From: JBQLZO01 sp052168315
Lineage (GTDB): Bacteria > Planctomycetota > Phycisphaerae > Phycisphaerales > UBA1924
Reading direction: 5' to 3'
Length of the DNA stretch: 64,000 bases
NCBI GenBank assembly: GCA_052168315.1
Contig: JBQLZO010000025.1
Location: forward strand, 1 to 64,000
The notes under the pieces are model-generated. The model searched no databases, was not told the origin of the DNA, and saw nothing but the letters and a program-made list of their open reading frames with translations. Of the stretch, positions 17,431-27,491 are shown piece by piece. The translations under genes and the position numbers were made by a program. Every line of letters begins with the position of its first letter. Position 1 is the first letter of the stretch.

Positions 17431-18051
17431 TCATTTCACGCGATCGAAGGCGAAGAAGGCTTGCGTGGTCCACGGCGCGGTGATGTCGGGGCGTGAGAGG
17501 ACCTCGGCGGTCATGGTGGGCGCGGGGGTGTGGGGTGCGCCGGGGTTGGGTGCGGGGGCGCGGTACCTGATCATGGTCAGGGCGTCCGGAAACTCTGTGG
17601 CGATGAGTTCATCGCGCTGCAGGTGCGTGATGGCGAAGCGCTTGGGGGCTTCGCGTTCGGACTTCCACGGGGTGAGCGCGGCGTCGAAGTGGCGGAGGAA
17701 GAGGGCGGGATGCGGCTGACCGCCCGGCGCGGTGTCGGGGTGTGCGGGGGTGGCGGGAGGGGCGGGGGTGATGGAGAAGAGTTCGAGGAGGGCGATGGTG
17801 CCGTCGGGGCGGGTCCAGCGGAGGGATCCGGCCATGGAGCCGTTGGGCGTGGGCTCGAACCAGTGTTCTTCCCATGTGCCGGCGTCGTTGTCGCAGCGCC
17901 AGGAGCCGGCGAGCCAGGCGAAGGGGTGGTCCGAGTGGGCGGGCTGGGCGGTGGCGGTGTGTTGTTGTGATGATGCGCAGCCGGCCAGGGCGATGGCGAG
18001 CGCGGCGAGGGATGCGCCGGCGATCGGCGTGAGAGTGCGGCGGGTTTGCAC
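17431..18051 (-). CDS. lipoprotein, DUF6265-like
   Basis: A 206-residue predicted lipoprotein. The signal ends in the lipobox LAGC with Cys25 as the lipidation site. The mature part opens with FAWLAGSWRCD and then EEHWFEPTPNGSMAGSLR, which resembles the DUF6265 family of small beta-barrel-like proteins. The biochemical role is unknown. It is transcribed leftward, 27 bases after nuoF, so it may be read through from it, but the two need not be functionally linked. Confidence 0.7.
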   Translation of the reverse strand: MQTRRTLTPIAGASLAALAIALAGCASSQQHTATAQPAHSDHPFAWLAGSWRCDNDAGTWEEHWFEPTPNGSMAGSLRWTRPDGTIALLELFSITPAPPATPAHPDTAPGGQPHPALFLRHFDAALTPWKSEREAPKRFAITHLQRDELIATEFPDALTMIRYRAPAPNPGAPHTPAPTMTAEVLSRPDITAPWTTQAFFAFDRVK

Positions 18052-18078
18052 GATTGATCGGCTCCGGGGTGAGCGGGC

Positions 18079-19485
<1,407 letters not shown>

Positions 19486-19977
19486 GGGGTGTGCTCCGGC
19501 GGGAGGGGGTCTGGTGGCTCTGGTCCGGTTGAGGCGGGGCGACGGGGCGCTGGGGATGCGCCACGGGGCCCGGGACGGTCAGGATAGCCGAGCGGTGGGG
19601 TCTTCGAGGGGATTCGATGGATGAGGGGGGCGTGGATTCCTGTCAGACAGGAATTGGAGATGGGGGCGGTTGGTTGGGCGCGTGGGGTGATTTTGCGGGG
19701 TGGTTGGCGGGACAGGTCGGACTGGATTGGAGTTTCTTGAACGGGTTTTCCCGCGCGTTGCGTGTGTTATGTGACGCGGACGGGGCGCTGCGGATCGGGA
19801 ATCGGCGGAATCGGCGCGCTGGCGATGGCAAGTCGCTGGCACCGGTGTGGGGCTGGGGTAGATTTCGTCCGGTCACACTGGGGGAGATTCCCCAGTTGAG
19901 GTCGGCGTGGCCGGCCCGGCCGAACAGGAGTGCCCGCGCGGGTCGGGAAGCCCGGCGGGTGAAAGGAACGCGTCATC
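19486..19977. other. divergent intergenic region nuoF / PEP-CTERM-like gene
   Basis: This 492-base gap, of locally lower GC content around 19660-19770, must hold the promoters of the two diverging genes. The only clear element is the 19-base palindrome at 19636-19654. Open frames across it have no protein-like character. Confidence 0.6.
19636..19654. promoter_or_regulatory. operator-like perfect palindrome
   Basis: ATTCCTGTC and its exact complement flank a single central A, giving a 19-base perfect palindrome about 150 bases upstream of the nuoF start and 320 bases upstream of the PEP-CTERM-like gene. The size and one-base centre are typical of binding sites for dimeric repressors. No T-run follows, so it is not a terminator. 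The regulator is unknown. Confidence 0.45.
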
Positions 19978-20763
19978 ATGAAGAATGTGATTGCTGTCGG
20001 TGCGTTGATGATGGTTGCCGGCACGGCGCTGGCGAAGGACCTTCCGTCTCTGAGCACCTCGTACATTCCCGCGCCGGAGTCGATCGGCGTGGACACGCTG
20101 ACGGCCAGCGAGGGGTTCGAGGGGTTCGGGCTCGGGCCGATCAGCGGGCAGGGCGGGTGGACGACTTTCCTTGCCAACCAGAACGCTCCGGTGGTGTCGA
20201 ACCTGACGCCGGCCGGTGGCTCGCAGCACCTGCGGATCACGCAGGGCCCGGGCTCGGCGGGCGGGTTCAACGGCGCGTTCTCGCCTGACTACGGCGACTT
20301 CGCGAACAAGAAGTCGATCGTTTCGGTTGATGTGCGTGTCGACACGCCGGGCGGCGCGGATGCGATCGTGATCGCGCAGGCGCCCTCGCAGGGCTTCCTG
20401 ACCTGGCGTGTGCAGTTCCGGTTTACCGGGAACATCTTCATCCTCGATGACCTCGGGGCCGGCCTGGCGCTGGTCGACACGGGCGTGCCGTTCGTTCAGG
20501 GCGCGTACTCGAATCTGACCGTGGTGACGGACGCGGCCGCGGGCACGATCGATTACTTCTACGGCGGGAACCCGCTCTACTCGAGCAACGCTGGCGTGTT
20601 CGCCGCGACGGCTGTGGAGCAGGTGATCTTGGCGGGCGACAACTTCTACAACAACGCGGAGGAGAGCATCAGCTACGACAACTTCTCGATCGCGGTGCCG
20701 ACACCGGGCGCTCTGGCGCTGTTCGGGCTCGGCGGTCTGGCGGCGGCGCGTCGCCGGCGGTGA
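19978..20763 (+). CDS. secreted protein with PEP-CTERM-like sorting tail (1)
   Basis: A 261-residue exported protein. The signal peptide covers about residues 1-19 and ends ALA. The middle is a beta-rich domain resembling concanavalin-like or carbohydrate-binding sandwiches. The C-terminus is a sorting signal: PTPGALALFG, a short hydrophobic helix, then AARRRR. Such tails are recognised by exosortase-type enzymes in PEP-CTERM systems; here Pro-Gly replaces the usual Pro-Glu-Pro, a variant I associate with Phycisphaerae. No exosortase gene is in the window. A strong terminator follows at 20811. Function unknown, probably cell-surface or extracellular matrix. Confidence 0.8.
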   Translation: MKNVIAVGALMMVAGTALAKDLPSLSTSYIPAPESIGVDTLTASEGFEGFGLGPISGQGGWTTFLANQNAPVVSNLTPAGGSQHLRITQGPGSAGGFNGAFSPDYGDFANKKSIVSVDVRVDTPGGADAIVIAQAPSQGFLTWRVQFRFTGNIFILDDLGAGLALVDTGVPFVQGAYSNLTVVTDAAAGTIDYFYGGNPLYSSNAGVFAATAVEQVILAGDNFYNNAEESISYDNFSIAVPTPGALALFGLGGLAAARRRR

Positions 20764-20810
20764 TCCGGTCTGATCACCGATCGCCCCGGATCGGAGCATG
20801 GCTTGTTGTC

Positions 20811-20849
20811 GGCACCCGCCGGGCTTGGCTCGGCGGGTGCCGTCGTTTT
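20811..20849 (+). terminator. Rho-independent terminator after PEP-CTERM-like gene 1
   Basis: An 11-base perfect stem (20811-20821 with 20831-20841) encloses a 9-base loop, followed by GTCGTTTT. It lies 48 bases beyond the stop codon. Confidence 0.8.
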
Positions 20850-20907
20850 GCGCTTGTGGGCCCGTCGGAGCGGGTGGGCGGCGTGCGATCGGGCGGCGTG
20901 GCACGAG

Positions 20908-20943
20908 AAAGGCCGCCCGTGGAAATTGGATCCGCGGGCGGCC
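20908..20943 (-). terminator. Rho-independent terminator after the CsbD-type gene
   Basis: Read on the minus strand, a 9-base perfect stem GGCCGCCCG (20935-20943 with 20911-20919) is followed by TTT. It lies about 70 bases downstream of the CsbD-type stop codon at 21013. Confidence 0.7.
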
Positions 20944-21012
20944 TGGTCTGCGATGGAGGGGATGCCTCGCCGGATGAGCGGGCATCCTGTTTCGGGTTCT
21001 CGGGCGGGGTTC

Positions 21013-21228
21013 TCAGCCGGAGCGCTTGACGAAGTCGTCGACCTCGCGCTCGGCCTCGGTGCGGGCCTTGCCGTAGCGCTCCTGGATGGCGCCGACGAGC
21101 TGGTCGCGGTTGCCCTTGATGCGCTCGATGTCGTCATCGGTGAGTTTGCCCCATTGCTCGCGGGCCTTGCCGGAGAGCTGCTTCCACTTTCCGGCCAGCT
21201 GGTCTTTCGTACCTTCATGAGAAGCCAT
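21013..21228 (-). CDS. CsbD family stress protein
   Basis: A 71-residue hydrophilic protein with the CsbD signature. It begins MASHEGTKDQLAGKWKQL, then GKLTDDDIERIKGNRDQLVG and a C-terminal helix ending DDFVKRS. CsbD-type proteins are abundant under general stress in many bacteria; their molecular role is unresolved. The ribosome binding site AGGAG is well placed upstream of ATG 21228. It lies 76 bases downstream of the DUF1328-type gene on the same strand, a pairing seen in stress regulons elsewhere. Confidence 0.9.
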   Translation of the reverse strand: MASHEGTKDQLAGKWKQLSGKAREQWGKLTDDDIERIKGNRDQLVGAIQERYGKARTEAEREVDDFVKRSG

Positions 21229-21304
21229 GGTGTTGCTCCTTTGCGAATTGGGTGGGTGATGGAACTGTTCCGGGCGAACACTGCGCCGCTCGCGCGGGCT
21301 GGGT

Positions 21305-21478
21305 TCAGACCACGCTGCGTCCGCGGATGGCGCGGACCACCATCGAGAGCACGAAGAGCACGAGGAAGAGGACGAAGAGGATCCAGGCGATCTGCACCGA
21401 GACTCCGGCGATGACCTGGAATCCGAACAGCGCCGCGACGAAAGCGAGCAGCAGGAAGAGGAGTGCCATACCAAGCAT
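21305..21478 (-). CDS. small membrane protein, DUF1328 / YtjA-like
   Basis: A 57-residue membrane protein. It reads MLGMALLFLLLAFVAALFG, a short polar turn with GVSVQIAW, a second hydrophobic helix and a basic C-terminal end (RAIRGR). This two-helix layout with its G-F-x(5)-G-turn matches the DUF1328 (YtjA) family, small inner-membrane proteins often induced by stress. An AAAGGAAG ribosome binding site precedes ATG 21478. It is transcribed with the CsbD-type gene. Too short for many gene finders. Confidence 0.85.
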   Translation of the reverse strand: MLGMALLFLLLAFVAALFGFQVIAGVSVQIAWILFVLFLVLFVLSMVVRAIRGRSVV

Positions 21479-21788
21479 GGGGTGCTTCCTTTCTTCAGGG
21501 GTCCGCGGTGCGGGCCACGACTCAACTTACGGTGCGGCGTGGAGCGGGTCCTGATGAACGGCGTGGCATGGCGTCAAATCCTCAGGACAGACACTGAACA
21601 GACGCTCGTTTTTCCAGCCATAGTTCGAACATGTGCGGAAAGATGAGAACGATTACATCTTCGATTTCGCATTTTGTTTGGTGATGAGCACGCCGATTCG
21701 GCGGTTTGGCGGGCCGGTGGGGCGGCGTTGGCGCTGCCTGGAGCGGAGGCGTTATCCTGCGTGGCGAACGCACCGGAAAGGGCATTGC
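21479..21788. other. divergent intergenic region DUF1328-type gene / manC
   Basis: This 310-base gap has a strikingly AT-richer patch at about 21580-21690, compared with its GC-rich flanks, as expected for a promoter region with possible UP-like elements. It includes an 8-base palindrome GTTCGAAC near 21625. I could not define unambiguous -35/-10 pairs for either gene. Confidence 0.5.
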
Positions 21789-22913
21789 ATGCGATTCGCG
21801 ATGATCATGGCGGGTGGGGCGGGGACGCGGCTGTGGCCTTTGAGCCGGAGCGGGCGGCCCAAGCAGTTGACGCCGATGATCCCGCGGGATGGGCGGATGG
21901 CGTCGCTGCTGGAGATCGCTGCGGAGCGGCTGGAGGGGCTGATCCCGGCGGATCGGCGGTACATCTGCACGAACGAGGGGTACCGGTCTCAGATCCGTGC
22001 CGCGATGCCCTGGGTCGGCGATGGGCAGATCCTCGGCGAGCCGGTGGGGCGGGACACGGTGAACGCGGTGGGGTTCACGGCGGCGGTGCTGCACAAGATG
22101 GATCCGGATGCGGTGTTCGCGGTGCTGACGGCGGACCACATCATCGAGCCGGATGACATGTTCCGGCGGACGCTGGACATCGGTTTCAAGCTCGTGGAGC
22201 AGGATCCGATGCGGCTGGTGACCTTCGCGATCAAGCCGACCTATCCGGCGACGGGGTTCGGGTATGTCGAGCGTGGGGGCGCGATCGCGGGGAGCGATGG
22301 GCTGGGATTCACCGTCGAGCGGTTCGTGGAGAAGCCGACGCTGGAGCGGGCGCAGGCGTATCTGGAGTCGGGCTCGTTCGACTGGAACGCGGGGATGTTC
22401 GTTTGGAAGGCCTCGACGATTTTGAACTGCCTGAAGCGGTACAAGCCGGAGTCGTACAAGGGGCTGATGGAGATCGCGGCGGCGTGGGGCACTCCGGAGC
22501 AGGATGCGGTGCTGGGGCGGGTGTATCCGGAGCTGCCGAAGATCAGCGTGGACTACGCGATCATGGAGCCGGCCTCGCGTGAGCAGGCGCGGGCGGCGTC
22601 GACGGGGGCGAGCGATGGGGTGCGGGTGTGCACGGTGCGGATGGACCTGCGTTGGCTGGATGTTGGTTCCTGGCCGAGCTACGGGGAGACGCTGGAGCCG
22701 GATTCCTCGGAGAACCGGGTGGTGGGTCGTTCGATGCTGCACGGGTGCTCGGAGACGGTGGTGGTGAACGCGGACGATTCGCACCTGATCGCGGCGGTGG
22801 GGTGCCGGAACCTGATCATCGTGCGTTCGGGCGATGCGACGCTGATCATGGATGCGGAGCACGCGCAGGACCTGAAGACGCTGCACGGGATGCTTCCGGA
22901 CGAGCTGAAGTGA
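21789..22913 (+). CDS. manC: mannose-1-phosphate guanylyltransferase
   Basis: This enzyme makes GDP-mannose from GTP and mannose 1-phosphate for surface polysaccharides. The nucleotidyltransferase signature MAGGAGTRLWPLSR is at residues 7-20, followed by RPKQ. GFGYVE and FVEKPT motifs are present further on. At 374 residues it lacks the C-terminal phosphomannose isomerase domain of bifunctional proteins. ATG 21789 is preceded by GGAAAGG, a good ribosome binding site. The frame is open upstream of that ATG but the extension is unlike the family. The next gene follows after 21 bases. Confidence 0.92.
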   Translation: MRFAMIMAGGAGTRLWPLSRSGRPKQLTPMIPRDGRMASLLEIAAERLEGLIPADRRYICTNEGYRSQIRAAMPWVGDGQILGEPVGRDTVNAVGFTAAVLHKMDPDAVFAVLTADHIIEPDDMFRRTLDIGFKLVEQDPMRLVTFAIKPTYPATGFGYVERGGAIAGSDGLGFTVERFVEKPTLERAQAYLESGSFDWNAGMFVWKASTILNCLKRYKPESYKGLMEIAAAWGTPEQDAVLGRVYPELPKISVDYAIMEPASREQARAASTGASDGVRVCTVRMDLRWLDVGSWPSYGETLEPDSSENRVVGRSMLHGCSETVVVNADDSHLIAAVGCRNLIIVRSGDATLIMDAEHAQDLKTLHGMLPDELK

Positions 22914-22934
22914 ACGGGGCTGGAGGGGCAGCGC

Positions 22935-24233
22935 GTGGTCGGCAATGATCGTGCGATGCGCGCGGAGGTTGTGTATCTCGATCATGCGGCGACGGGATGG
23001 CCTCGGTCGGAGGCGGTTCGCCGCGCTGTGGACGATGCGATGGGTTCGGCGCTGGGGAATCCCGGTCGGTCATCGCACGCGATGGCAGGGGAGGCGATGC
23101 GGTTGGTGGAGTCGGCGCGGGGCGCGGCGGCTCGGCTGGTGGGGGTGGACGATGCGCGGCGGGTGGTGCTGAGCCCTGGGTGCACCTGGTCGTGCCACAT
23201 GGCGATCGAGGGGGTGCTGCGGGGGTGGGGCCGCGGTGCGCGGCCCCGGGTGGTGGCCTCGGCGCTGGAGCACAACGCGGTGTCGCGGGCGCTGGGGGCG
23301 CGGGCGGCGGGCGGCGAGATCGAGCTGGTGATCGTGGAGCCGGAGCCTGACGGCGTGGTGCGGGCGGAGCGGATGCTGGATGCGGCGGAGGCTGGGTCAA
23401 CGGCGCTGGTGTGCCTGACGCATGCGAGCAATGTGCTCGGCACGATCCAGCCGGTGCGGGCGGTTGGTGAGGGGCTCCGCGCGATGGGCGGCGGCGGGGC
23501 GGGTGCGGGCGCCCCCCTGCTGCTGTGCGATGCGGCGCAGACGGCGGGGCTGATGGATGTCGGGCTCGAGGAGACGGGGGCGGACCTGATCGCGTTCGGC
23601 GCGCACAAGTCGGTGGGCGGGATTCCGGGGGTCGGGGTGCTGGTGGTGGGCGAGCGAGCGTGGGCGGACCCCGAGCGGAGCGAGGGCGCGCGGCTGGCGC
23701 TGACCGTTCATGGTGGCACGGGCGGGGATGAGGTGGATGGGCGCGGGCGGGTGGTGGTTGGCACGGCGCAACGGCTGCCGGCGGGGTTCGAGCCCGGCAC
23801 GGCGAACACGATCGCGTGCGCTGCGCTGCGGGCGGCGATCGGGGAGCGGCTGGGTGAGGGGCGTGATGAGCGGGCGCGGGCGGCGGGGCTGATCGGGCGT
23901 GCGCGGTCGGGGCTGCGTTCGATGTCGGGGCGGGGGGTTCGGGTGCTGGGGGACACGGGCTCGGGCGATGATGCGGGTGATTGGGACCCGTCGCGGCGTG
24001 TGGGCGTGCTGTCGTTCGTTGTGGATGGGGGGCCGGATCCGCAGTCGATCGCATCGGCGCTGGACGCGTCGTTCGGGATCGCGGTTCGGGGCGGGCTGCA
24101 CTGCGCGCCGTGGTGCCACGAGTGGCTTGGGACGATCGTCGGGGGCGGCGCGGTGCGGGTGAGCGTGGGGCGGACGACGGGCGAGGCCGAGATCGACCGG
24201 CTGCTCGAGGCGGTTGGGGCGATCGTGGGATGA
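22935..24233 (+). CDS. class V aminotransferase, cysteine desulfurase type
   Basis: A PLP-dependent enzyme of the NifS/SufS class, which removes sulfur from cysteine for Fe-S or thio-compound synthesis. YLDHAATG opens the fold. The PLP-binding Lys is Lys225 in FGAHKSVGGIPG, and the persulfide Cys is Cys390 in RGGLHCAPW, the longer group II (SufS/CsdA) type loop. It has Gly-rich inserts near residues 185-192. GTG 22935 is favoured over ATG 22956 because GGAGGGG lies six bases before it. No sufBCD, iscU or thiI gene is next to it, so the sulfur acceptor is unknown. Confidence 0.8.
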   Translation: MVGNDRAMRAEVVYLDHAATGWPRSEAVRRAVDDAMGSALGNPGRSSHAMAGEAMRLVESARGAAARLVGVDDARRVVLSPGCTWSCHMAIEGVLRGWGRGARPRVVASALEHNAVSRALGARAAGGEIELVIVEPEPDGVVRAERMLDAAEAGSTALVCLTHASNVLGTIQPVRAVGEGLRAMGGGGAGAGAPLLLCDAAQTAGLMDVGLEETGADLIAFGAHKSVGGIPGVGVLVVGERAWADPERSEGARLALTVHGGTGGDEVDGRGRVVVGTAQRLPAGFEPGTANTIACAALRAAIGERLGEGRDERARAAGLIGRARSGLRSMSGRGVRVLGDTGSGDDAGDWDPSRRVGVLSFVVDGGPDPQSIASALDASFGIAVRGGLHCAPWCHEWLGTIVGGGAVRVSVGRTTGEAEIDRLLEAVGAIVG

Positions 24234-24257
24234 GCGGGGTGGGCGAGGTGGTGCGCG

Positions 24258-25208
24258 TCAGGAGGCGACGCGGACGGAGTCATCGCCATCGCCGCGGGGC
24301 GGCTTGCGGGTGCCGCGTTTGCCGGGCTCGCCGGGGTCGGGCGCATCGAGGAACTGGGCGCTCTTGAACCAGCGGGAGGGGAACTCGTCGGCGAGGCGGG
24401 AGGCGACCTTGTTCATGGCCTCGACGAGGATCTGTCGGACGCGTTCGCGGGTGAGCCCGACCTCTTCGCCGATCTCCTTGAGCGTGAGCGGGGGCTTTCC
24501 GTCGAGCCCGAAGCGGAGCCGGAGGACGCGCGCCTCTCGTTCGTCGATGGCATCGAGGATTTTGAAGGCGGTCTGGAGTTCGTCCTGGAGCATGACCGCC
24601 TCGTCGGGGCGGCGTGTGCGCTGGTCGGTGATGGTGTCGGCGAAGCTGATGGGATCGCCATCGCTGTTGGTGGCGTGTGGGGAGAAGGTCTGCATGGCCT
24701 TTCCGGCCGAGCGGATGATCTTGATTTTCTTGATTGGCAGGTCGAGGAGCTTTGCGAGTTCTTCGACGGTGGGCGGGCGGCCGTGCTCATCCTCGAACCG
24801 GACGGTTGCCTGCTTGGTCTTGCCGATGAGCTCGATCATGTAGGCGGGGACATGGATCGGCTGGGCCGCGTTGAGCAGCGCGCGCTTGATGGACTGCTTG
24901 ATCCACCACGAGGCGTATGTTGAGAATCGTGTTCCGACCGCGGGGTCGAATCCCTCGACGGCACGGATGAGGCCGATGTTGCCTTCTTCGATGAGGTCGG
25001 TGAGGGAGAGTCCGCGGTTGGTGTACTGCTTCGCGATGGAGACGACGAGTCGGAGGTTGGCTCGGACGAGGCGGTCGCGCGCATCGGGGCAGCAGTCGTT
25101 GATCACGGACCATCCGAGCGAGCGTTCCTGCTCGGCGTTGAGCAGGTCGATCTCGTTGATCTGCTTGAGATAGACCTGGAGGTCTGAATCGACATCGGAT
25201 CGTGCCAT
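24258..25208 (-). CDS. sigma-70 family RNA polymerase sigma factor, RpoD/group 2 type
   Basis: A 316-residue sigma factor without the large region 1.1 of full RpoD. Region 1.2 covers residues 8-38 (DLQVYLKQINEIDLL). Region 2 includes LVSIAKQY and LIEEGNIGLIRAVEGFD (residues 72-88), with FSTYASWWIKQSIKRA at 95-110. Region 3 has RPPTVEEL. Region 4 has the helix-turn-helix LKEIGEEVGLTRERVRQI at 243-260. A Pro/Gly/Arg-rich tail ends the protein. It could be the primary sigma factor or a stationary-phase type; the short N-terminus slightly favours group 2. ATG 25208 precedes MARSDVDSDL. Confidence 0.9.
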   Translation of the reverse strand: MARSDVDSDLQVYLKQINEIDLLNAEQERSLGWSVINDCCPDARDRLVRANLRLVVSIAKQYTNRGLSLTDLIEEGNIGLIRAVEGFDPAVGTRFSTYASWWIKQSIKRALLNAAQPIHVPAYMIELIGKTKQATVRFEDEHGRPPTVEELAKLLDLPIKKIKIIRSAGKAMQTFSPHATNSDGDPISFADTITDQRTRRPDEAVMLQDELQTAFKILDAIDEREARVLRLRFGLDGKPPLTLKEIGEEVGLTRERVRQILVEAMNKVASRLADEFPSRWFKSAQFLDAPDPGEPGKRGTRKPPRGDGDDSVRVAS

Positions 25209-25598
25209 GCGCTGCGTATCCGTCCTCTCAACCCGCGTGAGCGTGACCCGGACCGACCCACCAGAGCGGGGAGCGCGATGCCGGCTTGGGTGTGGCGCGC
25301 TGTGCGCACGGCGGCCGGGTGTGCATGCTAGGGCCCGATGTGGTCGTGTGCAGCACATCGGCGCGCCGGGGGATCGCCCGCGATCGGGTCGTGTCTGGGG
25401 TTTCCCCGATCGTGTGGTCTGATCGGGTGCTGGGGGTCTTGCCGGTCCTGAAATCGAGCGGGCGGTGGGTGTGGCGGGGCACCGGATCGGGTGGGTCCGA
25501 TCATGCGTGTGTGGATGGCGGTTGCTGTCCCTATGCTCGGTGGTCTGGGGCTCGGCGTGCGGTCAGGTGAGACTGAGTTGCCGGTGCGCCCGGAGACG
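25209..25598. other. divergent intergenic region sigma factor / UVR-motif gene
   Basis: This 390-base gap is rich in short palindromes. Examples are CGGCGCGCCG near 25361, GATCGC-CC-GCGATC at 25374-25387, and a 7-base inverted repeat CCCGATC/GATCGGG at 25405-25427. They could be operators for either gene. If the UVR gene starts earlier, at 25491 or 25503, the gap is shorter. No clear promoter hexamers were found. Confidence 0.45.
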
Positions 25599-26372
25599 AT
25601 GCGCGAGCGAAGGAGCGGACCGACCTTGGACCTGACCGATCTGCTGCGTGAATGGCCTTACGAGAGCGGGAGCCTGAATGTGCGCCTGATCCTGGGTTCC
25701 GATGGCGAGCCCAAGGTGCAGATGCGTGTGGATCTGGGCGTTCTTCAGATGGAGTTGTGCGGGCGGCCGGACGGGAAGCGTCCGGAGGGGCACGAGTCGC
25801 TGCTGGAGTACTTCGAGGCTCGGCTGGACGACCACGCGGCGGCGACGGGAGAGCCGGAGGGGTTCACGCTGGAGCCGGATGATTGCCGTGCGCTGCGCGA
25901 GGAAGCGGCGCAGTACTACCACCGGTACATCTCGCTGCTGGTTCTCGGCGACTTCCAGGGCGTGATCCGCGACAGCACGCGGAACCTGCGGTTGATGGAC
26001 TTCGTGGGCGAGCACGGCGAGTCGGAGGAGGACCGGCAGGCTCTGGAGCAGTTCCGGCCGTACATCACGATGATCCGGTCTCGCGCGATCGCGAGCCAGG
26101 CGGTGCACGATGAGGAGGGCGGGCTGGCTCTGTGGGCGCTGGATGAGGGTCTGGAGTCGCTGCGGAAGGTGTTCGAGCGGTGGGATCGGGCGGAGTTGTT
26201 CGAGGAATCGCACGAGGTGGCGCTGCTACGCGGGATGAAGGCGGAGCTGCAGAAGAAGCTGCCATCGAGCGTGAAGGCGGAGCTGAAGGAGCGGCTGCGG
26301 CAGGCGATCGCGAACGAGAACTACGAGCTGGCTGCGATCCTGCGTGATGAGCTGAAGATGATGAAGGATTGA
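25599..26372 (+). CDS. UVR-motif protein
   Basis: A 257-residue acidic protein ending with a UVR motif (ELKERLRQAIANENYELAA, then ILRDELK). UvrB uses this motif to contact UvrC, and it also occurs in the McsA and ClpC families. The N-terminus has DLTDLLREWPY followed by a short beta region and ELCGRPDGKRPEGHESLLEY, a layout I associate with planctomycete proteins of unknown function. I chose ATG 25599 because the codon pattern changes there. The frame is open from GTG 25491 and ATG 25503, which would add a hydrophobic N-terminus. Role unknown; perhaps linked to stress or nucleotide repair by its UVR motif only. Confidence 0.7.
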   Translation: MRERRSGPTLDLTDLLREWPYESGSLNVRLILGSDGEPKVQMRVDLGVLQMELCGRPDGKRPEGHESLLEYFEARLDDHAAATGEPEGFTLEPDDCRALREEAAQYYHRYISLLVLGDFQGVIRDSTRNLRLMDFVGEHGESEEDRQALEQFRPYITMIRSRAIASQAVHDEEGGLALWALDEGLESLRKVFERWDRAELFEESHEVALLRGMKAELQKKLPSSVKAELKERLRQAIANENYELAAILRDELKMMKD

Positions 26373-26457
26373 TATGCGGCGCGGTGGAGGGGTCCGCGGC
26401 GGGGTTCTGGGGATCGTGTGTGTGGTGGCGTGAGCGCGCGGGCTTGTTGCTGGGCCA

Positions 26458-27285
26458 TCACCGTTGGCGGCGGCGGCCCGGTTGCTCATACTCCCAGCCT
26501 GCGGGTTTCCATTCGTCTGGGCCGAGCGCGGTCCAGATCGGGAGTCGCACGGGGAGCACGCGATCGGCGGCGCCGGAGGTGGTGGTGATTTCCTGGGTGG
26601 GGATGGTCAGGGGTTGGCGGCGGACGAGGGCGACGCGTTCGGAGGTGTGGACGCTGGTGCCGACTTCCTGGCCGGCGCCGGGGGGTGCGATCTGCGCGGT
26701 GAGGTCGAGTTCGAGGATCAGGTGCTCCTGATCGACGGCGATGACGGTCGCGCGTCCGGTCGCCTGGCTTCCGTGGGTTGGCTCGCCGGCGACGCGTTCG
26801 AGGAGCCACGCGCGGTATCGCCCGCCGAGTTCGACGGACTGGGTGGGCGAGGGGTTGATGGGCATCTCGACGACCCACCAGAGGAAGTTGTCGGAGCGTT
26901 CGGTGCCCATCCAGATTTCCGCCTCGGGAGAGATGGCGGAGTTGACGGCGGCGACGATGAGCACGGCGTGGTCGGGATCGTGGATGAGCGCGTAGCTTGT
27001 GGAGCGGTCGATGGTGAGGAATGATGCGAGGGCGTTGGGGACCCATGCGCCGGCGGCACGGGTTGGTGGGTCCGGCGGCGCATCGATGGCGTGATCGGAC
27101 CCGGCGCCGGTGGGCGAGACGGCGGCGGGGTTGTCTGAGGGTGCGGGCTCGGCGTCGGCGGGCATCTGCCAGCGGTCGTTCTTGTCGGATGATCCGCATC
27201 CGAGGAGGGCGCTGCACGCGAGGGTCGTGGATGCGATGAAGATGGTCATGGAGGTGGTCGGTCGTGTGGGGCGGAGTGTGTGCAT
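26458..27285 (-). CDS. putative lipoprotein of unknown function
   Basis: A 275-residue predicted lipoprotein. The signal has an Arg-bearing N-region, the hydrophobic stretch MTIFIASTTLACSALL, and a lipobox LLGC with Cys30. The mature protein begins with a Ser/Asp/Pro-rich linker, followed by a beta-rich domain with FLWWVVEMPIN and YRAWLLERV. I recognise no family. ATG 27285 is preferred over ATG 27249 because GGAGAG stands just upstream. Same strand as the zinc-ribbon gene, 206 bases downstream of it. Confidence 0.65.
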   Translation of the reverse strand: MHTLRPTRPTTSMTIFIASTTLACSALLGCGSSDKNDRWQMPADAEPAPSDNPAAVSPTGAGSDHAIDAPPDPPTRAAGAWVPNALASFLTIDRSTSYALIHDPDHAVLIVAAVNSAISPEAEIWMGTERSDNFLWWVVEMPINPSPTQSVELGGRYRAWLLERVAGEPTHGSQATGRATVIAVDQEHLILELDLTAQIAPPGAGQEVGTSVHTSERVALVRRQPLTIPTQEITTTSGAADRVLPVRLPIWTALGPDEWKPAGWEYEQPGRRRQR

Positions 27286-27491
27286 GGGCTCTCCGTGGTG
27301 GTCGTGTGCGGTGGGTGCGCTGGATGGAATGGACTGCGTTCTGGTGCATCGCGGGGATCGATGCGGGCGATCATGCCCGGAGGGGGGCGAGCGGTCCAGT
27401 TGGCGGGGCGGCGAATCGTGCGGTGTTACCGGCGGGGGGAGTTGGGGGTGCCCGGACGGGGGTGGGCGGGGCTGATGCGTTGGGCGGGTTG

